Of a stretch of DNA of 38,222 nucleotides, positions 1 through 8,439 are shown piece by piece. Below the pieces are notes generated by a model that was not told the DNA's origin, made no database searches, and was given only the letters and a program-made list of their open reading frames with translations. How positions within the stretch are numbered: position 1 is the stretch's first letter; each line of letters begins with the position of its first letter. Made by a program: the position numbers and the translations under genes. Origin of the DNA: Caryophanales bacterium UBA5026 (lineage in GTDB: Bacteria > Bacillota_I > Bacilli_A > RF39 > UBA660); assembly GCA_002416285.1 (NCBI GenBank), contig DICM01000005.1:1-38222 (forward strand). The letters are read 5' to 3'.

Positions 1-3000
1 AGGTATTATTCATCTTAGTTGTTGTCTGAACTCGATTAAAATCATCATATTCAAATGAAATTACATCATTGTTTCCATAAGTAGAAGATAATAAGTTTCC
101 ATTATGTTCTTCATAGTTATTGGTTACAAAAGTAATATTATCGCCAATTTTGACTTGTTTCATATTCAAAAATTCATCATAATTGAATCTATATTCTCTT
201 TCATCTTGAATGATTTTTGACAACTGATTTTGACCGTTATATTCATAATTTACCTTTTTATCACCAGTCATAATCGAAGTTAATTGTTTCTTATTATTAT
301 ATTCATAATAAGTTGTTTGATCTTTCGCATTGGTTACAGACTTTGTTAATCCGGTAGTAGTATCAATATCATAAATTGTTTTATTAAAATTAGTATCAGT
401 GGTACTTTGTATAAATTTACCATCAGAAGTATATTCTGAACTATTTTCAATGAATTCACCATTAGTAATAGATTCTAAATAAAACTCAAAGTTAACATCA
501 TTTTCTACTAAATCTTTTGCTACTAAGGTGTTATTACTATTATTTAAATAAGTCAAGTTTTTCTTGTTTTTAATAAGATAGCTTCCATTATCATTTTTAG
601 TAAATAGAAATAACGAACTATCTCCTTGATCAGTAGTAAATGCAACATTATTATCTAGTACTGCTATATATTTATTTTTTACAATGGAATGTTTTATTTT
701 AAAATAATCTATTCCACCTAAAGTCGCTTTTTCTAACACCCATTTATCATGGCCACATGCATCATCTTTAATCGTAATTTTATTGTTAATTAATCTTAAA
801 GTTTTGTTCATTCCCTTTAATCTTATTTTATAAGCTCCTGCAACAATTTTTGTAGCTTGTCCACGATTAATAATTCTAGAAATTAGAGGATTACCAAAGG
901 AATCATATTCCATCTCATTGGAAATACTGGTTCCTGATACACCTCTTAAAACTCTATCTGTAACAGCATTATCATATTCAAAAGTAAAGTTTTTACCTTT
1001 TGGATCAGTCATTTGCGTCAGTTGATTATTTTTATCATAATTAAATCCATTTAATTGATTATCTAACCCTTTCGATGTAATAATATTTCCAAACTCATCA
1101 TAATCATACATTACACTTCTAATATCTTTTAAAAGCCCTAAATTTGTAATATAGAAATTATTCGCATTAAATGCTTGAATAAAACGAAAGTCAAAGGAAT
1201 TAAAGTCTCTTAATGCAGTAAAGTTATAGGAAAAATATTGCCATTCACTCTCATTTGGATAAAATGTCTTATTGTAAATATCTGCATCTCCATCTAGTGG
1301 TTCTACATATCCAAATCTAAAGATAACATTGTTATATGGTCCAGGCCCCATACTTTCTACTCCTGCAAAGCCTTCATTTTTATACCAGAAGGAAAGATTG
1401 TAAGTATCGCCACCCTTTCCAGATACATTAAATATTTTTTCAAAGCTAGTAGTATTAGCTGGATTCATTTTTATTCGAAGTGCTTTTTTATTACTTGTAA
1501 GACTAACAATTTCAAAAACGTCATTGATAGCAATATCATTTCCAGCTCTCCAATCTCTTGCACTAAAATTCCAACCAGTTAAACCATTTGCAAAATCAGA
1601 ATTATCTAACATATTATAATGATTTGCTACTTCACCATCTTCTAATTGAATGTCATCAATATAACAAGTTCCAATAGAATCTGAAGTAAACACAATTGCT
1701 AAATCACTGGTTGCATTTGAAGGATAATAAATGGTAATATCTTGTCTTTCAAAATTATCATTTGAAAGGATACTCTCACTCTTTTGAGTGATCATATTTC
1801 CATTCACATCTTTATAATTTAATGCCATCTTTATAGGCGTTGAAACCGTTTTAATATACGCACTAAAAGTATAATAATCACCTTTTGGAACAGTAACATT
1901 TTGAATTGTTGATTCACCAGCTACTCCCCAAGTTAATTTTAAACTTTTAAAACCACTATTTGCATAGTCTTTAGAAGTTGTTACTGTCATGTGGCTTCCA
2001 CCAGTAAACTTAATCATACTAGTATCATCATCAAAACTTGTATTTGTTAAACGATTGTTTATGTATTTAAGCGGTATTTGATTACTCAATAGTTTATTAT
2101 TATAGGTATTTATACCATGATTACTTTCACCATATTCGGTTTTGACACCATAAGCATTTGTTACATCTTCTCTTTCCTTTAAGTTACTTGTTGAAACAGC
2201 ATTACCAGAATTATTAAAGGTAAGTGTTTTTACTTTATTTTTAGAATCAACGATAATAGTTGCATTATAACCATAATTCATATAAAAATAATTACCAAGT
2301 ATGTTTTGGAGACCATACTCCGACACTTTCTTTAATCGATATGGTTTTTGTTCATAATAGTCATAAGCTATCTTTTTACCTGTAACATCAGTGATACTAG
2401 TAATTACATTATTAGTATTATAAGTAAATACAGTTTCTCCTAACAAACTATCAATACTCATTAATTTGTTATTAGAGTAATTTAAAATGACTGTTTGATC
2501 AGGACTAGTGATGGTTACAATATTGGTATTATAGCTAATATTAATTTCTTGAGTATTCGCATCCACAACTTTTGTAATTCGATTATTGGTATCATAAGTT
2601 ATCGTAATTTTATTATTACTTACATCAGTAATTTCACTTAAATATCCAATATTGTTCTTTTTGGTGAATTTCATTACATTATTATTTTTATCTTTTAGAA
2701 TATAAGTTGTATCACTTTTTTCAATTACCAAATCTAATCCATCTTCGTCGTAATAAGTATTTTCATATGTCGTTGTAACAAAGCCATTATCATTATCATA
2801 TTTTAATTTTTGATTTAGAAAATAATGATTTGTTCCATCTTCATCTCTATATTCTAAATAAGTTATTTCATCAATTATCATTTCTTTAATCGTTTGACTT
2901 AGATTTAATTGATATCCTGTTCCATATCCAAAATTATTACCTATTACAACATCGTTCGTGTTATATACTAATTTCAAACTTGCTGGTAATTTACCATTAA

Positions 3001-4378
3001 TGGTTTGTCCAATATCAAAAACAGTTGTTAAGTTTCCATTATAGTTATTCACATGAGCTGTTCCTTGGCTAAAACTTTGTGTTTGATAATTCATATAACT
3101 CTCTAAACCATTCTGATTTCGATAAGTTATCGCTAAAATAGGTTTAGGATTTCCACCACTTACTTGATTATTTTTTGAAAAGAATATTGGTATTACATCG
3201 CTTCTATAAACTTCTTTATTCTCTTTTAACATAATTCCATAATTTGGGGTGTCTGAATACCATTTTTTTACTAAGTTTGTAATTTCTGTTCCACAGAGCA
3301 TTAAAACAATATTCTTTTTTTCTTCATCTGCATAATAATAAAATCTAGTGCTTTCAAAAGATCCTTCAATTTTTGAATCATATTTATCATTCATGGAATT
3401 CCAATTAGCAGTCGTTTCATCCCACTGTGAAGTAACTCTGTGTACATTTACAATATCTGTTTCAGCAGAAGGGAAAAGTCCTGGATATCCTCTCAAATTT
3501 AATTCAGCATAAATAATTTGACTACCGGTTCCAATAGTTGGTAATTCAAATTTAATAAGGGTTCTATTTACAATATCTTTCCCATTAATTCTTTCTACTC
3601 CAGCTTTCAAATAGGATAAACTATTTCTGTCAACACCTGTATCTCCTGGATAAATATAGGTATCATATACACTATTGTTTTGTCCGTAATTCGTAATTGT
3701 GGGATCAATTGTTACAGGATAAATAGTAGTTTCACTTTCTAGCCATTCTTTATCTACGATTAATTTTAAAGTATATTCATCATTTGTTTTTTCTAAATGA
3801 TAAGTGACATTGCTATTCAATTGACCATTAGCATCGACCATATAAGGTGTTTCCATATTAAAAATTAAATTCCCATTTTTTTTCGCACTAATAGTTTTGT
3901 TATCAGTTTCTAATAACTCTAAATTTGTATCAATAATAAATTCTAAGTTATTAAAATCTATATCTTTGTTATTTAAAATAATTGATTCTTTCACTTTCGT
4001 TGGTAAAATTTGATAGTCAATATCAATATTTTTTAAAATATTTTTATAGCAAATTTGATCAACTAATTTTAAATCACTTGTTTTATGTTCTAATGTGAAA
4101 TCAGATACTTCTCTTAACTTAATATTAATGAAGTATTCATCGATTTCCATCTGCATTAAATCATCTTTAGGATTGTTACCAAACCATACTTTATAGGCAT
4201 TATTTGTATTGGTATAATATTCATCTTTAAGAATTAAAGTGTTATCAATTTCTTCATACTGATTATTTTTCAAAAAATGAATATCTTCATCATATAACTC
4301 GGCAATAATATTGCCATTTTCCTGTAAGAAATGTTTTTCTCTTGTTTTTCTTTTATCAATTAATTCTATTCCTTGCAT
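1..4378 (-). CDS. Giant RHS/YD-repeat protein, C-terminus beyond window
   Basis: The frame is open from an ATG at 4378 to the left edge (1,459 codons, no stop), so the C-terminus is missing. A strong GGAGGAG site precedes the ATG. By eye: an N-terminal region ending in the WapA-like motif YPVTIDPT (about residue 225), a DNRLRE-type domain (about 240-400), YD repeats such as YDTNNRITKVVDANTQ, two jelly-roll carbohydrate-binding-like modules (about 820-1005), more YD repeats, a Ricin/fascin-like beta-trefoil (about 1180-1280), and further YD repeats to the edge. RHS shells normally enclose a C-terminal toxin, which would lie outside. There is no N-terminal signal peptide (it begins MQGIELIDKRKTREK), which is unusual for a Gram-positive RHS protein. 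It is the last visible gene of an operon with 4395-4766 and 4798-5973. RHS family assignment is firm; an effector role is inferred. Confidence 0.9.
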   Translation of the reverse strand, partial: MQGIELIDKRKTREKHFLQENGNIIAELYDEDIHFLKNNQYEEIDNTLILKDEYYTNTNNAYKVWFGNNPKDDLMQMEIDEYFINIKLREVSDFTLEHKTSDLKLVDQICYKNILKNIDIDYQILPTKVKESIILNNKDIDFNNLEFIIDTNLELLETDNKTISAKKNGNLIFNMETPYMVDANGQLNSNVTYHLEKTNDEYTLKLIVDKEWLESETTIYPVTIDPTITNYGQNNSVYDTYIYPGDTGVDRNSLSYLKAGVERINGKDIVNRTLIKFELPTIGTGSQIIYAELNLRGYPGLFPSAETDIVNVHRVTSQWDETTANWNSMNDKYDSKIEGSFESTRFYYYADEEKKNIVLMLCGTEITNLVKKWYSDTPNYGIMLKENKEVYRSDVIPIFFSKNNQVSGGNPKPILAITYRNQNGLESYMNYQTQSFSQGTAHVNNYNGNLTTVFDIGQTINGKLPASLKLVYNTNDVVIGNNFGYGTGYQLNLSQTIKEMIIDEITYLEYRDEDGTNHYFLNQKLKYDNDNGFVTTTYENTYYDEDGLDLVIEKSDTTYILKDKNNNVMKFTKKNNIGYLSEITDVSNNKITITYDTNNRITKVVDANTQEINISYNTNIVTITSPDQTVILNYSNNKLMSIDSLLGETVFTYNTNNVITSITDVTGKKIAYDYYEQKPYRLKKVSEYGLQNILGNYFYMNYGYNATIIVDSKNKVKTLTFNNSGNAVSTSNLKEREDVTNAYGVKTEYGESNHGINTYNNKLLSNQIPLKYINNRLTNTSFDDDTSMIKFTGGSHMTVTTSKDYANSGFKSLKLTWGVAGESTIQNVTVPKGDYYTFSAYIKTVSTPIKMALNYKDVNGNMITQKSESILSNDNFERQDITIYYPSNATSDLAIVFTSDSIGTCYIDDIQLEDGEVANHYNMLDNSDFANGLTGWNFSARDWRAGNDIAINDVFEIVSLTSNKKALRIKMNPANTTSFEKIFNVSGKGGDTYNLSFWYKNEGFAGVESMGPGPYNNVIFRFGYVEPLDGDADIYNKTFYPNESEWQYFSYNFTALRDFNSFDFRFIQAFNANNFYITNLGLLKDIRSVMYDYDEFGNIITSKGLDNQLNGFNYDKNNQLTQMTDPKGKNFTFEYDNAVTDRVLRGVSGTSISNEMEYDSFGNPLISRIINRGQATKIVAGAYKIRLKGMNKTLRLINNKITIKDDACGHDKWVLEKATLGGIDYFKIKHSIVKNKYIAVLDNNVAFTTDQGDSSLFLFTKNDNGSYLIKNKKNLTYLNNSNNTLVAKDLVENDVNFEFYLESITNGEFIENSSEYTSDGKFIQSTTDTNFNKTIYDIDTTTGLTKSVTNAKDQTTYYEYNNKKQLTSIMTGDKKVNYEYNGQNQLSKIIQDEREYRFNYDEFLNMKQVKIGDNITFVTNNYEEHNGNLLSSTYGNNDVISFEYDDFNRVQTTTKMNNT

Positions 4379-4394
4379 ATTTCTCTCCTCCTCA

Positions 4395-4766
4395 TCAATT
4401 TGATATTTTTCCTTTATCATTTGATAACAAATTTAACTTAATTAATCTTTCCTTAACCTTGGGATAGTAATTTTTCCATAATGTGGAAATATCTTTATTT
4501 TCTTCTTTGGCTATTTTATCGATAGCCTTTGAAATATTTGTTCCATTTATCACAATTTCATAATACAGCTTACTTTGAATTCCAGTCATTTCACTTAAAT
4601 CTGTTTCAATTTGTAATACTAGATTTTCTTGGAACTTTATGATTTCTTTTAACTGTTTCTCTTCTTTCTTATATTGTTCCTGATATTTTAAAATTAAGTT
4701 CAATCTATTTTTTAAACTATCTAATTCTAATTTTGTATTATAATAGTTATCAAGAATATTCATCAT
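4395..4766 (-). CDS. Small coiled-coil/HTH-like protein, function unknown
   Basis: A 123-residue lysine- and glutamate-rich protein. Residues about 10-60 form a predicted coiled coil (heptad-like LDSLKNRLNLILKYQEQYKK). Residues about 60-110 (MTGIQSKLYYEIVINGTNIS onward) have the spacing of a sigma-70 region 4 or phage DUF1492/ArpU-like helix-turn-helix, but the match is weak. It lies 16 bp upstream of the RHS gene and about 30 bp downstream of the tail-collar gene, so all three are probably one transcript. A regulator between a tail fibre and an RHS cargo would be odd; a small chaperone or adaptor for either neighbour is equally possible. I do not recognise a named family with confidence. Confidence 0.6.
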   Translation of the reverse strand: MMNILDNYYNTKLELDSLKNRLNLILKYQEQYKKEEKQLKEIIKFQENLVLQIETDLSEMTGIQSKLYYEIVINGTNISKAIDKIAKEENKDISTLWKNYYPKVKERLIKLNLLSNDKGKISN

Positions 4767-4797
4767 AATTCCTAATTTTATAAAGTAGAAAAGAACA

Positions 4798-5973
4798 TTA
4801 TGCTGTTCTTTTCCACATATAAACTTCGTACCTTAACGGTGTTACACTATGTGTATGTGAATTTAATGTATGAGTATGCCCTTGTCCCCCACCAGTATAC
4901 TGGTTTGTTGCCGTTGTTGATCCAGTATAATATGGTATTTGATTCGCACCTGCATAAAATCCTGCCGTTGATTTTATTCTAGTATCATAATAAGATGCAT
5001 CATTCATCCAACAATTAGGATGTTGACTATGATTATGTGCATTCTGAATATGAGTATGACTTGGCATTTGATCAATTGTTAATGTTGTACTACCCGTTGT
5101 ATTATTGCTTGGAGCTCCACTTGTATTACTTCCAGCTGTATTGCCTCCAACTCCAGCATATAAATAATAGCCACTTATTTGACTCCAATTACCTCCAAAT
5201 AACATTGATGGATTGACACCGCTCAATGATAAATAAATACTACCTACTGGATAAATATAATTTCCAATTTCTTGTTTATCAAAGTTTAACTGTTGTGCTG
5301 TAGTAATACTATTTATGGTTAAATTACCTTCGCTGTCTAAACTAAATTTATTGTTTTTTGAAGTTAAACAATCAATACTTGCATTATCTACTTCTAAATT
5401 CAATTTATTTCCAATTTTTGTAAAAGCATCTTTGAAATATAGATCATCTAAAGAAAAGGCTTCTTGATCATTTTTTAGATGTTCTGAGTAAATTGTATTG
5501 TTTAAGAATGCTCTATTAAGTTCATTGTCTTTCGGGTAAATTAGAGTAATACTTGCATTTGTATAATTTGTATAAAGATAATTTATTCCTTCAAATAAAG
5601 TAATTGGAATACTATCTATTTCTTCTCTAACCTCACTTTCTAATACATAATTTCCGGTTTCATTTGTTCCAATCATTCGATTTACAAATGCTTCAAGTTT
5701 AATTTCATTACCTTTAATTTCAATTTGTTCCACAAGTTCATCACTGACTTGATTATAAAATTTAAGAGGCTTTGTTAAATTCAAAACATATTGTTTCCTT
5801 TCTTCTGTTGGTGTACTTGATGAACTCTTATCTACGTAGATAATTACATCATTACTACTGGGTACGACTGTATCAGCCGTTGTTTTCACTTTTAACTTCA
5901 GTAATGAAGTATTTAGTGAATCAGTTAAGTAGATTTCATTTGTTCCACTTACTGTTTGATCTATTAGATCCAT
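4798..5973 (-). CDS. Phage tail-collar/baseplate-type fibre protein
   Basis: About 391 residues from the ATG at 5973. A GTG nine bases further upstream sits too close to the AAAGGAAAG ribosome site. Residues 1-240 are a polar, Asn/Asp-rich stalk region. The C-terminal 150 residues are a classic tail-collar/gp10-C-like tip: YPVGSIYLSLSGVNPSMLFG, then GNW, the MPSHTH histidine motif, a second GGGQGHTHTLNSHTHS cluster and the terminal VYMWKRTA. Such domains trimerise, bind metal through the His clusters and act as receptor-binding tips of phages and tailocins. It is the first gene of the operon ending in the RHS gene and carries the shared 27-bp element 49 bp upstream. No other tail structural gene is nearby. 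Confidence 0.88.
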   Translation of the reverse strand: MDLIDQTVSGTNEIYLTDSLNTSLLKLKVKTTADTVVPSSNDVIIYVDKSSSSTPTEERKQYVLNLTKPLKFYNQVSDELVEQIEIKGNEIKLEAFVNRMIGTNETGNYVLESEVREEIDSIPITLFEGINYLYTNYTNASITLIYPKDNELNRAFLNNTIYSEHLKNDQEAFSLDDLYFKDAFTKIGNKLNLEVDNASIDCLTSKNNKFSLDSEGNLTINSITTAQQLNFDKQEIGNYIYPVGSIYLSLSGVNPSMLFGGNWSQISGYYLYAGVGGNTAGSNTSGAPSNNTTGSTTLTIDQMPSHTHIQNAHNHSQHPNCWMNDASYYDTRIKSTAGFYAGANQIPYYTGSTTATNQYTGGGQGHTHTLNSHTHSVTPLRYEVYMWKRTA

Positions 5974-6021
5974 AAATTTCACTTTCCTTTCTTGTTTACG
6001 GCATCATCATAAAGCTTTCTT

Positions 6022-6048
6022 TACTGGATAAGCACTAGACATTTTAAA
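6022..6048 (-). promoter_or_regulatory. Shared 27-bp element, copy A (fibre-RHS operon)
   Basis: On the plus strand: TACTGGAT, three variable bases, CACTAGA, one variable base, ATTTTAAA. The same arrangement occurs upstream of the holin gene (8440-8466), 23 of 27 positions identical. Read on the transcribed (minus) strand it contains CTAGTG and CCAGTA, a degenerate direct repeat spaced 11 bp. Ten bases downstream of it lies TATGAT, a possible -10; copy B has TATCTT at the same place. It begins just after the terminator of the sigma-like gene, so it is well placed to drive the fibre-RHS operon. Confidence 0.65.
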
Positions 6049-6080
6049 ATTTTTAAACTTTTTATTTCTAATACAACAAT

Positions 6081-6130
6081 AAAAAAAGAAACAGTTTAGA
6101 AAGAGCTTTTCATCTCTTTCACTTGTTTCC
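6081..6130 (-). terminator. Terminator of the sigma-like gene
   Basis: On the minus strand: an outer GAAACA/TGTTTC stem, an inner GAAAGAG/CTCTTTC stem, then seven T residues. It separates the sigma-like gene from the fibre-RHS operon, which must therefore have its own promoter. Confidence 0.8.
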
Positions 6131-6169
6131 TCACTAAAATCCGTTTTTGCAACCCTTATATTTTATTTT

Positions 6170-6640
6170 TTAAACACTTATCATTTTCTTTATTTTCATA
6201 ATACTTATTTTAAGATTTTTACTAATTGCTTGATGAGTTGTTTTTTCTAATGCAGCAATTTCATCTAGTGTCATATCGTCAAAATAATAATTTTTAATTC
6301 GTGATTTTTGAACATCAGAAAGTAAATTAATTGCATTATATAAATTTTCAATCATTATCTTCGTAATTACAGTTGAATCTATACTTACATCTTTATTAAA
6401 TGCTCTATGATAGAGTGTTTCTTCATAAATTTCACTATGTTCTATATGTCTTTCATATTGATTCAATTGTCTAATATCCTCTAGTTCAAACTGATTTAAT
6501 TTCTCCCAAATCGTTTTATTAATCTCGATGATTTGTAATTCTTTTTTACTATCAAGAAATTTTACAAAATATCGATTTTTAATTATTTCTAATTCATATG
6601 GATTATCTTTACTTCTCCTTCTCTTTGGATGTTTATACAT
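6170..6640 (-). CDS. Sigma-70 region-4-type regulator (phage/mobile-element class)
   Basis: 156 residues. The basic N-terminus is followed by a small beta-rich segment (YFVKFLDSKKELQIIEINKT) and the HIEHSEIYEETLYHRA motif seen in short sigma-70-like proteins of Firmicutes mobile elements. Residues about 105-150 form a clear region-4 helix-turn-helix: LSDVQKSRIKNYYFDDMTLD, then EIAALEKTTHQAISKNL. Region 2 is absent, so it is not a complete sigma factor; such proteins may act as split sigma subunits or late activators. It sits between the holin-endolysin operon and the fibre-RHS operon and is the obvious candidate to act at the 27-bp element both share (inference). Its leader (6641-7080) is full of inverted repeats. 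Confidence 0.85.
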   Translation of the reverse strand: MYKHPKRRRSKDNPYELEIIKNRYFVKFLDSKKELQIIEINKTIWEKLNQFELEDIRQLNQYERHIEHSEIYEETLYHRAFNKDVSIDSTVITKIMIENLYNAINLLSDVQKSRIKNYYFDDMTLDEIAALEKTTHQAISKNLKISIMKIKKMISV

Positions 6641-6711
6641 TCTTCATCTCCAATCAACTATTTTTAAACAAAAACAGTCGGTGGTGATTTATTTTTAAAA
6701 TTTTTCACTAC

Positions 6712-6745
6712 AAAAAAAACAGTTATAATGTTACAACTGTTTCTT
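6712..6745 (-). terminator. Hairpin plus T-run in the leader of the sigma-like gene
   Basis: On the minus strand AAACAGTT, a 10-base loop and AACTGTTT are followed by a T-run of about eight. It looks like an intrinsic terminator lying about 70 bp upstream of the sigma-like gene: either the end of a small RNA made from this intergenic region or an attenuator. Confidence 0.6.
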
Positions 6746-6948
6746 TTATAATTATTTATCTTTCTTTGAAAAATACTGCATAAAACGAATAACCAATTTT
6801 CAAACTTCATACATCAGTACCACTTTTTATTCCCTATATCTTTTGAATAACAATTACGATGGTACTGCTTCATTATCGTAATTGTTATTCTGATATTTTT
6901 AGTCCGATTCTACAATAAAACTAAAAATAAACTAATTGATAGTTTATT
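6712..6948 (-). ncRNA. Candidate structured RNA/leader in a 548-bp gene-free gap
   Basis: The gap 6641-7188 has no convincing ORF but three strong inverted repeats: 6926-6948 (AATAAACTA/TAGTTTATT, 5-base loop); 6845-6890 (16-bp perfect stem GAATAACAATTACGAT, 14-base loop); and the terminator-like hairpin 6712-6745. The loop of the 16-bp hairpin contains TGGTACTG (6860-6867), exactly complementary to CAGTACCA at 6815-6822, so a loop-to-flank pseudoknot is possible. On the minus strand the order hairpin, pseudoknot partner, terminator, sigma-like gene suits a cis-regulatory leader or small RNA. Strand and function are inferred; no known riboswitch motif was recognised. Confidence 0.35.
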
Positions 6949-7084
6949 AACTTATATAAGACTTTTTAAATAATTTAAAAAAAGTGAAATAAGCGTAAAT
7001 CAAACTATCTTTTCCAATTAAATTTTATCACAAATATAATCGAATTTAAAACTATTCTAATTTCAGTTTCAGTATAGAAATATG

Positions 7085-7162
7085 AAAAAAAGGACCTAAC
7101 ATAGCAAATAGTAAACTTGTTATGTTAAATCCCAACCTGATTATAAATATATTTTAATGTCC
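7085..7162 (-). terminator. Terminator of the holin-endolysin operon
   Basis: On the minus strand TAACATA/TATGTTA form a stem, followed by GGTCC and seven T residues; an outer GGAC/GTCC pairing (7159-7162 with 7092-7095) closes a larger structure. It lies just downstream of the endolysin stop. Confidence 0.65.
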
Positions 7163-7188
7163 TTATGTATCTATCTTAAAAATTACAA

Positions 7189-8004
7189 TTAGGTTGCTAA
7201 ATTATAAATTGGTTGATTTGTAATATTAAACAATTGTGATACATCTTTTCCAATATAAATTTGAACTAACCCAAAATCTCTTGTTTCAATAAGTGCTACA
7301 TTATTCTGAGGATATCCTTTGATAACATAAGATAGTCCTCCAAATTTACTTGGTCTTAACATACCACATTCATTTCCTTTTACTGGAACTTTATCAATTG
7401 GATAAATTTTCCATGTATCAGCTAAATCACTGATATTTAAATACTCTTTACGATTATCCTCTATGAGAATATCATCTAAGTATTTCCAATCTGCAATACC
7501 CAGTAATATATTGGTATCATTCATAAAGAACACCTTTTCTAATGGGATTTGATTTGGAATACAATATACTCCATATTGATTTTTTACCCATGAATCTTGT
7601 TTTCCTCTTCCAACTTCAATATGGCAATGAACCCCTGTTGCATTTCCGGCATCTCCCATATTGCCAATCTGTTCTCCTTGTTTTAGAATCTTTCCGATTG
7701 AGTAATCGATAGTATTGTCATGTCCACACAAGAACGTTACATAATCAATGCTGCCATCAGCGAGTCTTACTTGATTGATTGATTGCCACCAAACAAAAGC
7801 TGATTTTACATTGATATTAACACATTTAACATCGACTGGTGCAAAATATGGATAATGAATTCCGGATTTTATTCCTCGAATATCATTCGCCTCACTTCCC
7901 ATATGAGAAAATCGTCCATCCGCACCTTGGGTGCAATACCAATCTGTAAACGGGCAGAGAACATCTTCTATGCTATTCCTAATACTTATTTGTCCTTTCC
8001 GCAT
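7189..8004 (-). CDS. Phage endolysin, M23 metallopeptidase
   Basis: About 271 residues from the ATG at 8004, whose AGGTGGTGAT ribosome site lies inside the 3' end of the holin gene. The M23 zinc signature is present: a first His/Asp pair in SHMGSEANDIRG, a His in FLCGHDNT, and HCHIEVGRG (HxH) near residue 145, with the GxxIGNMGDAGNATG segment typical of peptidoglycan endopeptidases. The C-terminal 100 residues look like an SH3-type wall-binding domain ending in a GLVQIYIG strand. There is no signal peptide, so it needs the holin to reach the wall. Placed directly behind the holin, it forms a lysis or secretion cassette. The cleaved peptide bond cannot be told from sequence. Confidence 0.85.
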   Translation of the reverse strand: MRKGQISIRNSIEDVLCPFTDWYCTQGADGRFSHMGSEANDIRGIKSGIHYPYFAPVDVKCVNINVKSAFVWWQSINQVRLADGSIDYVTFLCGHDNTIDYSIGKILKQGEQIGNMGDAGNATGVHCHIEVGRGKQDSWVKNQYGVYCIPNQIPLEKVFFMNDTNILLGIADWKYLDDILIEDNRKEYLNISDLADTWKIYPIDKVPVKGNECGMLRPSKFGGLSYVIKGYPQNNVALIETRDFGLVQIYIGKDVSQLFNITNQPIYNLAT

Positions 8005-8005
8005 T

Positions 8006-8356
8006 TTATTTATCACCACCTATTTTTTCAAAATATCTTTTAAATGGTAGATTAATTCCAATTTCTCCAAGGTTTTCGTAAACAGAAATTCCTTCTGTTG
8101 AAATACATACAACTGCACTACCGATTAAAAATAAATTCACTTGAACAAAATAATCGACCGCAAATCCTAATAGTAAAGCCACTATCCAAGATATTTTTTT
8201 AATATAGCCATCTCTTGATATTGATGAATTTATCGTTTTATTTTTAATTGCCTTCAAATATCCGGTTAATACATCCGAAAAAATGAATATTGCACACAAA
8301 AAAAACAATGTTTTTGGATCATTCATATTTACCATTTTTTCTATAAAAATATCCAT
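8006..8356 (-). CDS. Phage holin (phi29/TcdE-related holin family)
   Basis: 116 residues with hydrophobic helices at about 14-34, 55-72 and 73-90, and the family signature LTGYLKAIKNKTINSSISRD, then GYIKK and the later ISVYENLGEIGINLP. This is the pore-forming holin class that includes C. difficile TcdE. A GAGGAG ribosome site precedes the ATG. The stop lies immediately before the endolysin start, so the two are translationally coupled. The 27-bp element 8440-8466 lies 83 bp upstream. In phages it permits endolysin escape; here, without other phage late genes, it may serve protein release. Confidence 0.9.
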   Translation of the reverse strand: MDIFIEKMVNMNDPKTLFFLCAIFIFSDVLTGYLKAIKNKTINSSISRDGYIKKISWIVALLLGFAVDYFVQVNLFLIGSAVVCISTEGISVYENLGEIGINLPFKRYFEKIGGDK

Positions 8357-8439
8357 ATCTACTCCTCATTTCTTTCATGTAAAAGTTTAAAGTATTTGCA
8401 AATATAATCTCTTTTACATCAGTAAGATATCATTTTTTC

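Noticed and set aside
4800..4982. Plus-strand reading frame inside the tail-collar gene
   Set aside because: Antisense shadow with no ribosome site or protein-like composition; the minus-strand frame is a recognisable family.
4838..5160. CRISPR-like or tandem DNA repeats in the fibre tip
   Set aside because: The repetition is His/Thr/Gly codon clusters of the collar domain; no regularly spaced identical repeats are present anywhere in the window.
6690..6720. Third copy of the 27-bp element before the sigma-like gene
   Set aside because: The minus strand has TAGTGAAAAAT but lacks the CCAGTA half and the TTTAAAAT part, so it falls well short of copies A and B.
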